DNA of 64,000 nucleotides from Labrys monachus (GCF_030814655.1 NZ_JAUSVK010000001.1:3851001-3915000); one strand, 5' to 3'. Positions 6,973 through 14,980 are shown, counted from the stretch's first letter. The notes: generated by a model from the sequence alone, not told the origin. Translations and numbers: made by a program.

Positions 6973-8484
6973 TCGCGCATCGTCGCGGCTCCATCGACGA
7001 GGGGCGCTGACGCGACGCCGGACCCAGGGACCATGCTTGCGCAGCAAGCGGGACGCGACCTCCAGGCTGACTTCCAGCCCGAAGCGACGGAAGATCTCGT
7101 TCCTGACGCGGTTCGAGCGCCAGTGCGGCTGGTTGGTCGGTGCCTCGGCGATCCATTGTGCGATCTCGACGGCCTGAGCCTGGTTGAGGGCACCGCGCTG
7201 ACGATCGAGCGCGGACTCAAGACCGGCTTTCGCGCCCCGCTTCAGCCAGATGTAGAGGGTGCGTGGAATGATTCCGGCAGCCTCGGCCGCCAGTTCGACG
7301 GGCATCCCGTCACGCACATCGGCGAGCGCCATCAGGCGGGCCCGACGATGCGGAAAGCGGTCGATCGCAGCGCGGGCGCGCAATTCATCTCCGCTCTCGG
7401 GCAGGTTCTCGATCCAGTCGCGCCACCATGCCCGGTCATCGGGATGCTTCTGGTCCGGCCAGATCGCCAGCAGGAGATCGAGCAACACCTGTCGGGTCGC
7501 ACCATCGAGATGCTGCCAGCGATCAAGCTGCCGGCGTGGTCGCGGTCCCTGCACGATGGCGATGGTCGTTCTCACCCGGTCGGGCCAGCCGTCCAGTATC
7601 CACGCAAGGATCAGCAAGCCTTCGTAGCTACCGGCTGGCTCCGGGCCGAGCGTGCCGGGGCCGAAGTCCCGTTCGATCCGTTCGAACAGCCGACGACGCG
7701 TAACGGGTCGGGTCTCGATCCAGATCGCGCCCAGCAGCACGTCGAACAATGCGATGGCTTCGGGCCACGCAAGCCGTTCTCTATCCGGCATGACGAAGGT
7801 GCCGCTGTCATGCGCGGCGCGGAGTTGCCGATGCAGGGCGACGGCGGCCGGATGGGCCTCGCGCGCCGCCATTGCGGTGAGACGGAAGCCACAGTGCGTG
7901 CAACGGTCGGGCGCAAAATAGTCCTGCGAGGACAAAGCTGGCAGCTTCAGCCTGTGTCCGCATTCCGGACAAGCCCCGACCAGCACTTCGGAATGGTCGG
8001 GGCAGATCATGGTCCATCCGGTGGCCCAGTCTCGGCGGACATAGGGCACCGGATCATCCATCAAGCAATGCGGACATACGGCAATGCGCCGTTTACGGCG
8101 GCTCGTCGCCCCCTGTGCCCGGAAGCGCAGCCCTGCGAAGCGGTCGCGTGGATCGTCCGTCTCTTCGTCTCCCGGCCACAACGTCAGTTCGGTCAGCACC
8201 ATCGCATCGACGCCGGTTGCTTGCGCCAGATGCTCCAGCAGCGCCGGAGGAGGCCTACGCCACCAGTCGCCGCGACCGGCCAGTTCGATGTCGGCACGGC
8301 GCAGGAGCAGATCCTCGGGCGAGACCCCGAAGGGCTCGGCATAACGCAGCAGCCACGATGCCAGTGCTTCATCCCGCAGCGGCACGGTCACGCCCGGCAG
8401 CTTCGGTCGCTGCACGATGGCCAGCTCCCCGGCGGGCGGGTCGAACAACTCGACCTCGAACAAATCCTTCTCAGACCACGGCAT
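6961..8484 (-). CDS. tniQ: TniQ/TnsD-like target-selection protein with extra C-terminal HTH region
   Basis: A 507-residue protein. Residues about 25-200 are a TniQ domain: LASWLLRYAEPFGV and zinc-type pairs CPHC (137-140), CPDH (161-164), CPEC (172-175) and CTHC (195-198). TniQ/TnsD proteins choose the target for Tn7-like transposons. Residues about 384-425 (LADVRDGMPVELAAEAAGI, RTLYIWLKRG) and 435-485 resemble the double helix-turn-helix of IS630-type transposases and may read target DNA. Its start overlaps the end of tnsC by 14 bp, so it is co-translated. No TnsE or CRISPR genes accompany it, so it is the only visible targeting factor. Confidence 0.85.
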   Translation of the reverse strand: MPWSEKDLFEVELFDPPAGELAIVQRPKLPGVTVPLRDEALASWLLRYAEPFGVSPEDLLLRRADIELAGRGDWWRRPPPALLEHLAQATGVDAMVLTELTLWPGDEETDDPRDRFAGLRFRAQGATSRRKRRIAVCPHCLMDDPVPYVRRDWATGWTMICPDHSEVLVGACPECGHRLKLPALSSQDYFAPDRCTHCGFRLTAMAAREAHPAAVALHRQLRAAHDSGTFVMPDRERLAWPEAIALFDVLLGAIWIETRPVTRRRLFERIERDFGPGTLGPEPAGSYEGLLILAWILDGWPDRVRTTIAIVQGPRPRRQLDRWQHLDGATRQVLLDLLLAIWPDQKHPDDRAWWRDWIENLPESGDELRARAAIDRFPHRRARLMALADVRDGMPVELAAEAAGIIPRTLYIWLKRGAKAGLESALDRQRGALNQAQAVEIAQWIAEAPTNQPHWRSNRVRNEIFRRFGLEVSLEVASRLLRKHGPWVRRRVSAPRRWSRDDARFHD

Positions 8485-9376
8485 GACGACGCTCGGAGGG
8501 CGCTATGAACCCCAACTCATCCAGCATGTCGGGCAGGATGCATTCCTTGCCCGTGACGACGGCGGCCACCGCCGCGCGCGTCACGATAGACACGACTTCA
8601 CCAAGGATGCCCTCGGAGATCGAGAGTAACCGCTGCGCCATCGGTGGTGCCGACAGGTTCGAGGCTTCCTTCAACGGCATCGAAGCTTCGAGCGTGTTGA
8701 GCAGGCGTGTGAACTCGGCCCCACCTTCCCAAGGGGGCAGGCCGAACGGCGTGAAGCGGTTGGCAAGCTGGTCGTCACTCTGGATCGCCCGCAATCCTTC
8801 GGCCGTGCCGACCGCGACCAGCGGGATTTGCAGCTCGTTGCCGAGCCAGCGCAACAGGTTCAGGAACCGCCGCTGCTGGTCGCGCGACCCGCACAGCATG
8901 TTGTGGACCTCATCGATGACGAGCATCCGTACGCCTGTCGCCCGCAGCATGCGCACCGCCGTATCCTGCTTGGTCGACAGCCTGTCGTTCAACCGGTCCG
9001 GCGCGCCGAGCGCTTCGAGGATCGCCGAGAAGAAGCGCCGCTCATCCGGAGCCGGCGGCATCTGCACTTTCAGCACCGGCACCCGGATTGCGCCGTCGCG
9101 GGCGCTTTCCTCCGATCCCGGCAGGTGGCTGCGCCGGAACTTCTCGACGATCATCGTCTTGCCGTTGTTGCTCGGCCCGACCAGCAGCAGGTTCGGCATT
9201 CGCGTCCGCTTCGGGAAGGACAGCAGATCCTCAAGTGCCGACAAGGCGGCTTCCGCCCGTGCGTAACCGAGCCAACGATCCGTCCGGATACGCCGTATGC
9301 GCGCCTCGTCAGGCGCATCGGCCAGCGCCTGCATCGCGGGCAGCAGATGGGAATAGGTCTTCTCCGTCACAGCCAT
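8471..9376 (-). CDS. tnsC: TnsC/TniB-like AAA+ ATPase
   Basis: A 301-residue AAA+ ATPase. Walker A is GPSNNGKT (67-74), the form typical of TniB proteins; Walker B is LVIDE (152-156) in RMLVIDEVHNM. The family forms filaments on DNA and links the target selector to the transposase. It overlaps the tnsB-like gene by 10 bp at its start and tniQ by 14 bp at its end, so subunits are probably made together. The TniB-like P-loop places it nearer to Tn5053/Tn402 and CAST-type TnsC than to canonical Tn7 TnsC (family inference). Confidence 0.9.
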   Translation of the reverse strand: MAVTEKTYSHLLPAMQALADAPDEARIRRIRTDRWLGYARAEAALSALEDLLSFPKRTRMPNLLLVGPSNNGKTMIVEKFRRSHLPGSEESARDGAIRVPVLKVQMPPAPDERRFFSAILEALGAPDRLNDRLSTKQDTAVRMLRATGVRMLVIDEVHNMLCGSRDQQRRFLNLLRWLGNELQIPLVAVGTAEGLRAIQSDDQLANRFTPFGLPPWEGGAEFTRLLNTLEASMPLKEASNLSAPPMAQRLLSISEGILGEVVSIVTRAAVAAVVTGKECILPDMLDELGFIAPSERRHAVV

Positions 9377-11046
9377 TCCTCCACGTTGGTGAACAGCCGC
9401 TCGTTCTCGGGCAGCGGTTCGAACGCCCGGGGATCGGGTCTGTCAGGTTTTGCCACCGCTGGTTTCACAGCGTTGGCCTTGGCGGCTTGCAGCCGGCGCT
9501 CACGCTGCCGCCGTATGGTTTTGGTTTCAATGACCGCCCGTTCGGCAATACTGCGCATCCGGTCGATCGCCGCGAAGATAGCGTCCTCGTCCACCTGGGC
9601 GCGGCCGTCCTCACGCAGACGTTTCAGGGCAAGACGATGCTCCCACAGGCTGACCGGCGGTCGCCTGAGATCGGCGTAGTTCAGGTCGTAATAGCGCCCG
9701 TCGGGTGCCCAGAGGTAAATCCGGCTGAGATCGCGCGGATCGTAGCGCACGACCATCTTCTCCCGCTCGCCGATCAGCGTGCGCAGCACGTCCGACCAAT
9801 AGGCGATCGAATGCAGGAATACGCCCTGGCGACGTATCAGCCGCCGTTCCATCGGCAGAAAGTCGATCAGGAACTTGCGGGCATCGAAGACCTGTCGCGT
9901 GTTGCCGCGCCCAGGCCGTTCCTCGTTCCCTTCCAACCCACGCTGCCAGGCCACGAGCGGCGTCGCGCCAATGCCGCGATGCAGGTCGCAATGATAGACG
10001 CCGGTGATGGCATGAGCGAGCCATCGCTCCACTTCGTCGAGCGTCATCGCCGCGCTCTTCGACGGATCGAGATCACCCTTCACCCGCACGTCGGAGAAGG
10101 TCGTGCCTGGCAGAAGATGGACCTTGCCCATCATCGTGCCGATCAGCCGCTCGATATGGCCGCCATAGTGCGGGGTGCGCACCGGCCGGTAGTCGATGTC
10201 GATGCCATGTTCATGGCATCCCTGCTTCAGCGCGATCGAACGGAACTCCTTGGCATTGTCGAGGTGCAGACGCTCGGGAATACCGCTGACCGGCCAGTCG
10301 CCCTCGACGTCGCGCACCCGCATCCATGCATCCTTCGGCAAGGCGGCATGGGTGATGCACAAGGCGACGCTGACCGCCGAGGGCGGGTCGAGCGAGAGAT
10401 GGAAGCCCGCGACGCAGCGGGAATGCACATCGATCGCCAGCGTCAGCCACGGCCGCTGGATCGGCTCGCGCGTGCGGCTGTCGACAACGATTACGTCGAC
10501 CAGCGTGTGATCGATCTGCACCAGCGACAGCGGCCATGGTGCCTCGAGCGAACCGACCGCCGGCGCGTAACGATCCCGCGCGGCCTTGCGGCCATGGCGT
10601 TTGCGATGCACGTCCGCAGCCGGTCGCATGCGCAGTCTCAGATCGATCGCCTTACGGCTCGGTGGCGTAAAACCGAGCATCCGGCAGCGCTTGCGCACTT
10701 CCAGGACGACATCGCTGATGCGCTGTTTCTGGCGCGTCAGGAACAGTTGATCGATGACCGCTGCAACGATCTCCTCGACCTCGGCGGAGAGGACAAGTTG
10801 GCCCTCACGTCGTCCGCGCCGCTCGGGCAACAGGCTGGTCAGCCGTGGATCGGCCTCGTAACGCGCCAGCAGTCGATAGACGAGCGTCAGGCTGATACCC
10901 AGTTCGTCCGCAGCCGCCTGTGCCATGCCGCGCGATCGGCGCTCGGTTTCTGCAAGCGGCTTGAGAACTTCGAGCCGTCGCCGCGCTTTCTCCCACTCTT
11001 CCAGGCCAATTCCGGACAGATCGGGCGCGGACGACGGCTGGGTCAT
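9367..11046 (-). CDS. tnsB: TnsB/TniA-like DDE transposase
   Basis: A 559-residue transposase. The N-terminus (ELGISLTLVYRLLARY) is a helix-turn-helix that should bind the end repeats. The catalytic core shows D179 (LVQIDHTLVD), D263 (RLHLDNAKEF) and E299 (YGGHIERLIG), a DD35E arrangement, followed by a Mu-type C-terminal barrel. It would cut the transposon 3' ends and join them to target. The ATG at 11046 overlaps the TnsA stop as ATGA, which decides this start; the open frame continues upstream without a ribosome site. Confidence 0.92.
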   Translation of the reverse strand: MTQPSSAPDLSGIGLEEWEKARRRLEVLKPLAETERRSRGMAQAAADELGISLTLVYRLLARYEADPRLTSLLPERRGRREGQLVLSAEVEEIVAAVIDQLFLTRQKQRISDVVLEVRKRCRMLGFTPPSRKAIDLRLRMRPAADVHRKRHGRKAARDRYAPAVGSLEAPWPLSLVQIDHTLVDVIVVDSRTREPIQRPWLTLAIDVHSRCVAGFHLSLDPPSAVSVALCITHAALPKDAWMRVRDVEGDWPVSGIPERLHLDNAKEFRSIALKQGCHEHGIDIDYRPVRTPHYGGHIERLIGTMMGKVHLLPGTTFSDVRVKGDLDPSKSAAMTLDEVERWLAHAITGVYHCDLHRGIGATPLVAWQRGLEGNEERPGRGNTRQVFDARKFLIDFLPMERRLIRRQGVFLHSIAYWSDVLRTLIGEREKMVVRYDPRDLSRIYLWAPDGRYYDLNYADLRRPPVSLWEHRLALKRLREDGRAQVDEDAIFAAIDRMRSIAERAVIETKTIRRQRERRLQAAKANAVKPAVAKPDRPDPRAFEPLPENERLFTNVEEWL

Positions 11047-11657
11047 GACACCCTCAACCGGGTGTCGAACCCGACAGCGAGTTGCGGATCGAAGACAAGA
11101 TCGCCGCGCGCCATCAGCCGCCAAACAACGCCCAGCGCCATCACGCGGTCGCACGGCATCGCCGTCACCGTCTCGCGCAGCGTGGCGGCACCCATTCGCC
11201 TGACAACGGTCTTGGCAGCCTCCGCCAACTCCGCATCCAGTGGCGCCGTGCGCAGCGGCAGCAGCCTGCGCGCATTGTCCAGCCGGGGAACGCGGATTGC
11301 CGATTCAGTGACGATCCGGAAGCTGCCGCCATCCTTATGCACAGTGGTTCGGGCAGCAACAAATCCCGGTCGCAACGCGGACCAGTTCGCGCGCAGATCA
11401 GCCCGATATTTGATCTCGACGAGTTCGTATCGCCCGTCGCTCCAGGTCACGCCGAAGTCCGGCGTGTACCGACGCGCTCCCACCGGAGTCTCAAACCGGA
11501 TCGTCGTCGGCTGTGCCACGATAACCGCACCGGGATCATCGAAGGCCGCAAGCAACGCGAAGTCTCGTTCGAGCGCGCTCTCGTGTTCGACGAGGCCGGT
11601 CTCGAAACTTCCGAACCCTGTGACATGCGAACGGCGACTGAGCGGGATGCGTCTCAT
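11043..11657 (-). CDS. tnsA: TnsA-like endonuclease
   Basis: A 204-residue protein with the TnsA nuclease signature: E30 in ESALERDF, D67 in YTPDFGV and E81/K83 in LVEIKYRADL, the PD-(D/E)xK set. Family role: cuts the 5' ends so that transposition is cut-and-paste instead of replicative. The C-terminal half (MALGVVWRLMARGDLVFD) fits the TnsA winged-helix domain. It is the first gene of the transposon operon, starting 169 bp inside the right end, and is coupled to tnsB by an ATGA overlap. Its presence beside a TniA/TniB-type pair separates this element from Tn5053/Tn402, which lack TnsA. Confidence 0.9.
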   Translation of the reverse strand: MRRIPLSRRSHVTGFGSFETGLVEHESALERDFALLAAFDDPGAVIVAQPTTIRFETPVGARRYTPDFGVTWSDGRYELVEIKYRADLRANWSALRPGFVAARTTVHKDGGSFRIVTESAIRVPRLDNARRLLPLRTAPLDAELAEAAKTVVRRMGAATLRETVTAMPCDRVMALGVVWRLMARGDLVFDPQLAVGFDTRLRVS

Positions 11658-11713
11658 CGCTCCCTCCGACTCATCTGAGTGTCACACGAACGTACACCCA
11701 GATGTAGCGGTCA

Positions 11714-11826
11714 GTCCACGATTTAGGGACAAAATCTATGATTCAAGGGAAATCAGCCAATGGCCAAGAGTCCAGAAAGACTCAGCATTCCTTACCGATC
11801 AGATTCGGATTCAAGGAAAAACGACA
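11714..11826. repeat. Transposon right end with three TnsB-type binding repeats
   Basis: Read on the minus strand, TGTCCCTAAATCGTGGACT (11732-11714), ATTTCCCTTGAATCATAGAT (11754-11735) and the terminal TGTCGTTTTTCCTTGAATCC (11826-11807) repeat the left-end motif in inverted orientation. The ATG of the fused parA frame (11760) lies between the last two, and AGGGA from the middle repeat can serve as its ribosome site. Confidence 0.75.
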
Positions 11827-12452
11827 TCCTCAACCAGAAGGGTGGCGTCGGCAAGACGACGCTCGCCCTCCATCTCGCCGGCGAATGGGCTCGGCATGGG
11901 CAGCGCGTCACGCTGATCGACGCCGACCCACAAGGCTCGGCCCTAGACTGGTCACAGCAGCGCAGCCGGGAGGGGCTGGAGCGGCTGTTCGGTGTTGTCG
12001 GCCTGGCACGCGACACGCTCCACCGCGAAGCGCCGGAGCTGGCGCGCGGCGTCGATCATGTCGTCATCGACGGACCGCCGCGCGTCGCCGCTCTGATGCG
12101 CTCGGCGCTGCTGGCAGCCGATCTTGTGCTGATCCCGGTACAGCCGTCGCCGCTCGACGGCTGGGCGTCTGCCGAGATGCTGACGCTGCTCGGCGAGGCG
12201 CGGATTTACCGGCCAGATCTCAAGGCGCGATTCGTGCTGAACCGTTGTGCGGCGCGCACGGTGCTCGCCAGAGAGACCGCCGAGACGCTCGCCGATCACG
12301 ATCCCCCGCCGCTCCTGACCACGATCGGTCAGCGCATCGCCTTCGCCGATGTCGTACAGACCGGGCGGCTCGCGGCCGAGCAGGACGACTCATCGCCCGC
12401 CGCGCGGGAGATCGCCGCGCTCGCCGCCGAAGTCACGGGGATCGGGGCATGA
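11760..12452 (+). CDS. parA: ParA-family partition ATPase with transposon-derived N-terminus
   Basis: A 230-residue Walker-type ATPase of the ParA/MinD group. The deviant Walker A is KGGVGKTT (residues 27-34 of this frame), the A' motif LIDADPQGSALDW and Walker B HVVIDGPP follow. It should drive segregation of the excised ICE with the ParB-like product. Residues 1-22 (MAKSPERLSIPYRSDSDS...) are encoded by the transposon right end; true parA sequence begins with the last base(s) of the ATC codon at ILNQKGG. Loss of the natural MIVAF strand replaces beta-strand 1 just before the P-loop, so activity may be reduced. It overlaps the next gene by ATGA. Confidence 0.8.
   Translation: MAKSPERLSIPYRSDSDSRKNDILNQKGGVGKTTLALHLAGEWARHGQRVTLIDADPQGSALDWSQQRSREGLERLFGVVGLARDTLHREAPELARGVDHVVIDGPPRVAALMRSALLAADLVLIPVQPSPLDGWASAEMLTLLGEARIYRPDLKARFVLNRCAARTVLARETAETLADHDPPPLLTTIGQRIAFADVVQTGRLAAEQDDSSPAAREIAALAAEVTGIGA
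11827..11831. repeat. Target-site duplication, right copy (TCCTC)
   Basis: Identical to 6832-6836 and directly abutting the CGACA terminus of the transposon; the first parA bases after the insertion. Confidence 0.9.
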
Positions 12453-12703
12453 GCGAGCAATCCTCGAAACGCCGCTTCGCGTCCCGGCCGGCCGATCCGG
12501 AAAGCTGGATCAAGGCGCCGGACCGTCCATCGCCGCGCGCGGACCTCGCCGCCGAATTCACCGCCAGGCTGACGATCGACGTCACCGCCGACATGCGCGG
12601 GCGGATCAAGATCGCTGCCTTCCAGCGCGGACAGACGGTCGCCGACATGCTGCGCGCCCTATTTGAGCGCGAATTCCCCACCGATGAAGGAGAGCCACGA
12701 TGA
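12449..12703 (+). CDS. Small ParB-like partition protein (ribbon-helix-helix type)
   Basis: An 84-residue basic protein. The C-terminal half (ARLTIDVTADMRGRIKIAAFQRGQTVADMLRALFEREF) fits a ribbon-helix-helix DNA-binding fold; the N-terminus is flexible and basic. Its ATG overlaps the parA stop as ATGA, the usual arrangement of a partition ATPase with its centromere-binding partner. Similar genes are annotated as ParB-like in alphaproteobacterial ICEs. The centromere it binds is not identified, though the 6741-6757 palindrome is a candidate. Confidence 0.7.
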   Translation: MSEQSSKRRFASRPADPESWIKAPDRPSPRADLAAEFTARLTIDVTADMRGRIKIAAFQRGQTVADMLRALFEREFPTDEGEPR

Positions 12704-13218
12704 TCGGTGTCGCTGACACGCCGCTGCGCAGCGGCTTGCCGCGCGCGCTCGCGGCCGATGCCCTGACCCATGTCGAGCTGACATGGATCGAGAAGAAGGT
12801 CGAATTCTGGATCAGGTTCGGTCGCGAGGCCGCCGAACAGATTCTCGACCGCCGACGGCGCGTGGTGTCGTTCGCGCCGGACAGCGTGTTCGCCTTCGTT
12901 CGCTGGACCTCTAATGACTACGGCACCGCACTTTCGCGGCTCGACATTGTGCGCGCCGTCGGTGCCGGCGAACGCCGCCAGACCCTGCCATTTGTGCGGC
13001 CCGGCGGCGACATCCTGTTGCGCGCCGATGGCTGGCCGAAGGTCGAGCGCGTGCTCCAGTTCATCGATGCCATCGAGGCGCGTGGCATCGATGCGATGGA
13101 CGTTTCGCCCGATCACTGGCGACACGTTCACAACCGTCTGGCGGTCGGTGAAGCACCGCGCGCCTACGACGCGCTGCAGCATCGCGCCTTCCTCCTGCGC
13201 CGGAGGATCATGCCATGA
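12700..13218 (+). CDS. DUF2840 family protein
   Basis: A 172-residue protein of the DUF2840 family, recognised by THVELTWIEKKVEFWIRFGREA near the start and the central RWTSNDYGTALSRLDIVRA and FVRPGGDILLRADGW blocks. The family is found with traF and partition genes in alphaproteobacterial conjugative elements; no activity is known. It overlaps the preceding ParB-like gene by 4 bp and the traF gene by 4 bp, so it is part of one translationally coupled operon. Confidence 0.85.
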   Translation: MIGVADTPLRSGLPRALAADALTHVELTWIEKKVEFWIRFGREAAEQILDRRRRVVSFAPDSVFAFVRWTSNDYGTALSRLDIVRAVGAGERRQTLPFVRPGGDILLRADGWPKVERVLQFIDAIEARGIDAMDVSPDHWRHVHNRLAVGEAPRAYDALQHRAFLLRRRIMP

Positions 13219-13760
13219 GCCGCTTTGGATACGTCATGACGACGTACTTGGCGGTGATGCTGATGGGCATCCTCTCGATCGTGTCCTTTGCGCCGAAGCT
13301 GATCTGGAATGCCTCCGCCAGCACGCCGATCGGTCTGTACGCAATCAATGCGCCTGGACGGCTCGGTGTCACCGATCTAGTCGCGGTCCGCGCGCCAGAG
13401 CCCCTCGCGACCTTCCTCTCGGACGGCGGATATCTGCCACGCGGCGTGCCCCTCATGAAGCACGTTGCCGCGCTTCCCGGACAGCGCATTTGCCGGAACG
13501 GAACCGCGATCACCGTCGACGGCATCGCCATGGGGGATGCTCTCGACCACGACCGTCGCGGGCGACCGTTGCCCACCTGGCAGGGCTGCCGCGTCGTCGC
13601 GGACGGCGAACTCTTCCTGATGAACTGGCGGGTCCGCGACAGCCTCGACGGCCGTTATTTCGGCCCGCTCCCCATCAGCTCGGTCATCGGCCGGGCCACC
13701 CCTCTCTACACCGACGAGGACGGCGACGGCCGCTTCGTCTGGCGCGCGCCGACGCGGTGA
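13215..13760 (+). CDS. traF: TraF-type conjugative transfer signal peptidase (S26 family)
   Basis: A 181-residue membrane-anchored peptidase. An N-terminal membrane helix (MTTYLAVMLMGILSIVSF) is followed by the catalytic serine region NASASTPIGLY and the lysine region PLMKHVAALPGQRI, the S26 Ser/Lys pair. In IncP and related systems TraF matures the TrbC pilin, including cyclisation. Here TrbC is encoded at 34738, so this is its likely processing enzyme. The gene overlaps DUF2840 by 4 bp. Confidence 0.9.
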   Translation: MSRFGYVMTTYLAVMLMGILSIVSFAPKLIWNASASTPIGLYAINAPGRLGVTDLVAVRAPEPLATFLSDGGYLPRGVPLMKHVAALPGQRICRNGTAITVDGIAMGDALDHDRRGRPLPTWQGCRVVADGELFLMNWRVRDSLDGRYFGPLPISSVIGRATPLYTDEDGDGRFVWRAPTR

Positions 13761-13805
13761 CCGCGCGCCCATGACCTTGTCCACCGCATAGCAAAGGAGA
13801 AACCC

Positions 13806-14144
13806 ATGTCCCTGATCGGTCAATTCACCCGCACCAAGAGCGGCTATGCGGGTCGCGTCCGCACGCTCACCATCGATGCCGAATTGGTGCTCGTGCCGGC
13901 AGAGAGTTCCGATGCCGAAAATGCGCCCGACTTCCGCATCCATCTCGGCCCCGACGACGACGGCCCGGAGATCGGCGCGGGATGGAAGCGCACCGGCGAG
14001 AAGGCCGGCGACTACGTTTCGCTGCAGATCGACGATCCGACCTTTGGTCATCCGATCCGCGCCAATCTCTTCCAGTCGGCAGACGACAAGTCCGCCTGGG
14101 GACTGAGCTGGAATCGCCCGCCGAAGCGCGGCGAGCGGGACTGA
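13806..14144 (+). CDS. DUF736 family protein (second copy)
   Basis: A 112-residue DUF736 protein beginning MSLIGQFTRTKSGYAG, with ENAPDFRIHLGPD and NLFQSADDKSAWGLSWNRP. It is only distantly similar to the copy at 3272. AAGGAGAA lies 6 nt before the ATG. It sits between traF and the lytic transglycosylase, the usual DUF736 position in these transfer operons. Function unknown. Confidence 0.9.
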   Translation: MSLIGQFTRTKSGYAGRVRTLTIDAELVLVPAESSDAENAPDFRIHLGPDDDGPEIGAGWKRTGEKAGDYVSLQIDDPTFGHPIRANLFQSADDKSAWGLSWNRPPKRGERD

Positions 14145-14147
14145 GCG

Positions 14148-14909
14148 ATGTCTCTCGTCTGTCACGCGTCTGTCGCCGGAGGGAGCATCCCCCTCCGACG
14201 CTCAGCCTTCCTCCTCCTTTCCGGCCTGCTGTTCGTCGTGCCGCTGTGCCACTCGGCGAACGCGCAAGAGACCCCCGCCGAACGCTCGTCACGCGTCGAT
14301 CCCTATGCCGCCTTCGTAACCGAAGCGGCGCAGCGGTTCGGCATTCCCGAAGCGTGGATTCGGGCGGTCATGCGCGTCGAAAGCCGCGGTGATGTGCGCG
14401 CCGTCTCGCCGAAGGGTGCGATGGGCCTGATGCAGATCATGCCCGATACCTGGGCCAGCCTTCGCGCCCGTCACGGCCTCGGCCCGAACCCATACGATCC
14501 ACGCGACAACATTCTGGCGGGCGCGGCGTATCTGCGCGAGATGCACGACCGCTACGATTCGCCGGGCTTCCTCGCCGCCTACAATGCTGGTCCCGGGCGC
14601 TACGAAGAGTATCTCGCCGGCCGTCCATTGCCCGCCGAAACGCGCGCCTATGTCGCCATGCTCGCGCCCGTTCTCGGCGGCGGTGAGAACATCGTCCCTG
14701 TCATGGTGGCGACCGGCGATCCGCTCGCCTGGACCCGTGCGCCGCTCTTCGTCGTGCAGTCATCTGGCAGCGGGAGTGTCGTTCCGGTGCGTCGTGAAAG
14801 CGAGCCGGATGACGCGATAACACCAGCCCCAGCGCGCGATCAAAGCGCGATTGCGCCACGCACCGATGGGCTGTTCGTCGCTCGCAATGCCTCCGTTGTC
14901 CCGCGATGA
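14148..14909 (+). CDS. VirB1-like lytic transglycosylase
   Basis: A 253-residue exported enzyme. A signal peptide ends at about AQETP (residue 43). The SLT domain shows the catalytic glutamate in AVMRVESRGDVRAVSPKGAMGLMQIMP and the conserved AAYNAGPGRYEEY. It cuts peptidoglycan to open a path for the type IV secretion channel. The C-terminal 70 residues are a low-complexity tail. It lies between DUF736 and the relaxase region, as in ICEMlSymR7A. Confidence 0.9.
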   Translation: MSLVCHASVAGGSIPLRRSAFLLLSGLLFVVPLCHSANAQETPAERSSRVDPYAAFVTEAAQRFGIPEAWIRAVMRVESRGDVRAVSPKGAMGLMQIMPDTWASLRARHGLGPNPYDPRDNILAGAAYLREMHDRYDSPGFLAAYNAGPGRYEEYLAGRPLPAETRAYVAMLAPVLGGGENIVPVMVATGDPLAWTRAPLFVVQSSGSGSVVPVRRESEPDDAITPAPARDQSAIAPRTDGLFVARNASVVPR

Positions 14910-14980
14910 CCGCGTTCGCACCTGATCGGGCAATGGCGTGCTCTGGCGGACGGATGGCGGTCCGAGGAGGAGGAGCAGGC

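Larger units (their letters stand above)
6837..11826. mobile_element. Cargo-free Tn7-like transposon, 4,990 bp, inserted in parA
   Basis: Four overlapping minus-strand genes encode TnsA-, TnsB/TniA-, TnsC/TniB- and TniQ-like proteins. Ends are TGTCGGTTTCC on the left and, reading inward, TGTCGTTTTTCC on the right. Flanks are identical TCCTC. Only 124 bp (left) and 169 bp (right) are non-coding, and both are filled with TnsB-type repeats, so there is no cargo. The tnsA-proximal (right) end faces the rest of parA, the same orientation that Tn7 shows towards glmS. Confidence 0.92.

Noticed and set aside
6874-8508. A 544-codon plus-strand open frame opposite tniQ
   Set aside because: It has no ribosome site or recognisable domain and mirrors the high-GC codon pattern of tniQ on the other strand.
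9088-11916. A 942-codon plus-strand open frame across tnsA, tnsB and tnsC
   Set aside because: It is antisense to three well-supported transposon genes and crosses the transposon end; it is a GC-bias artefact.
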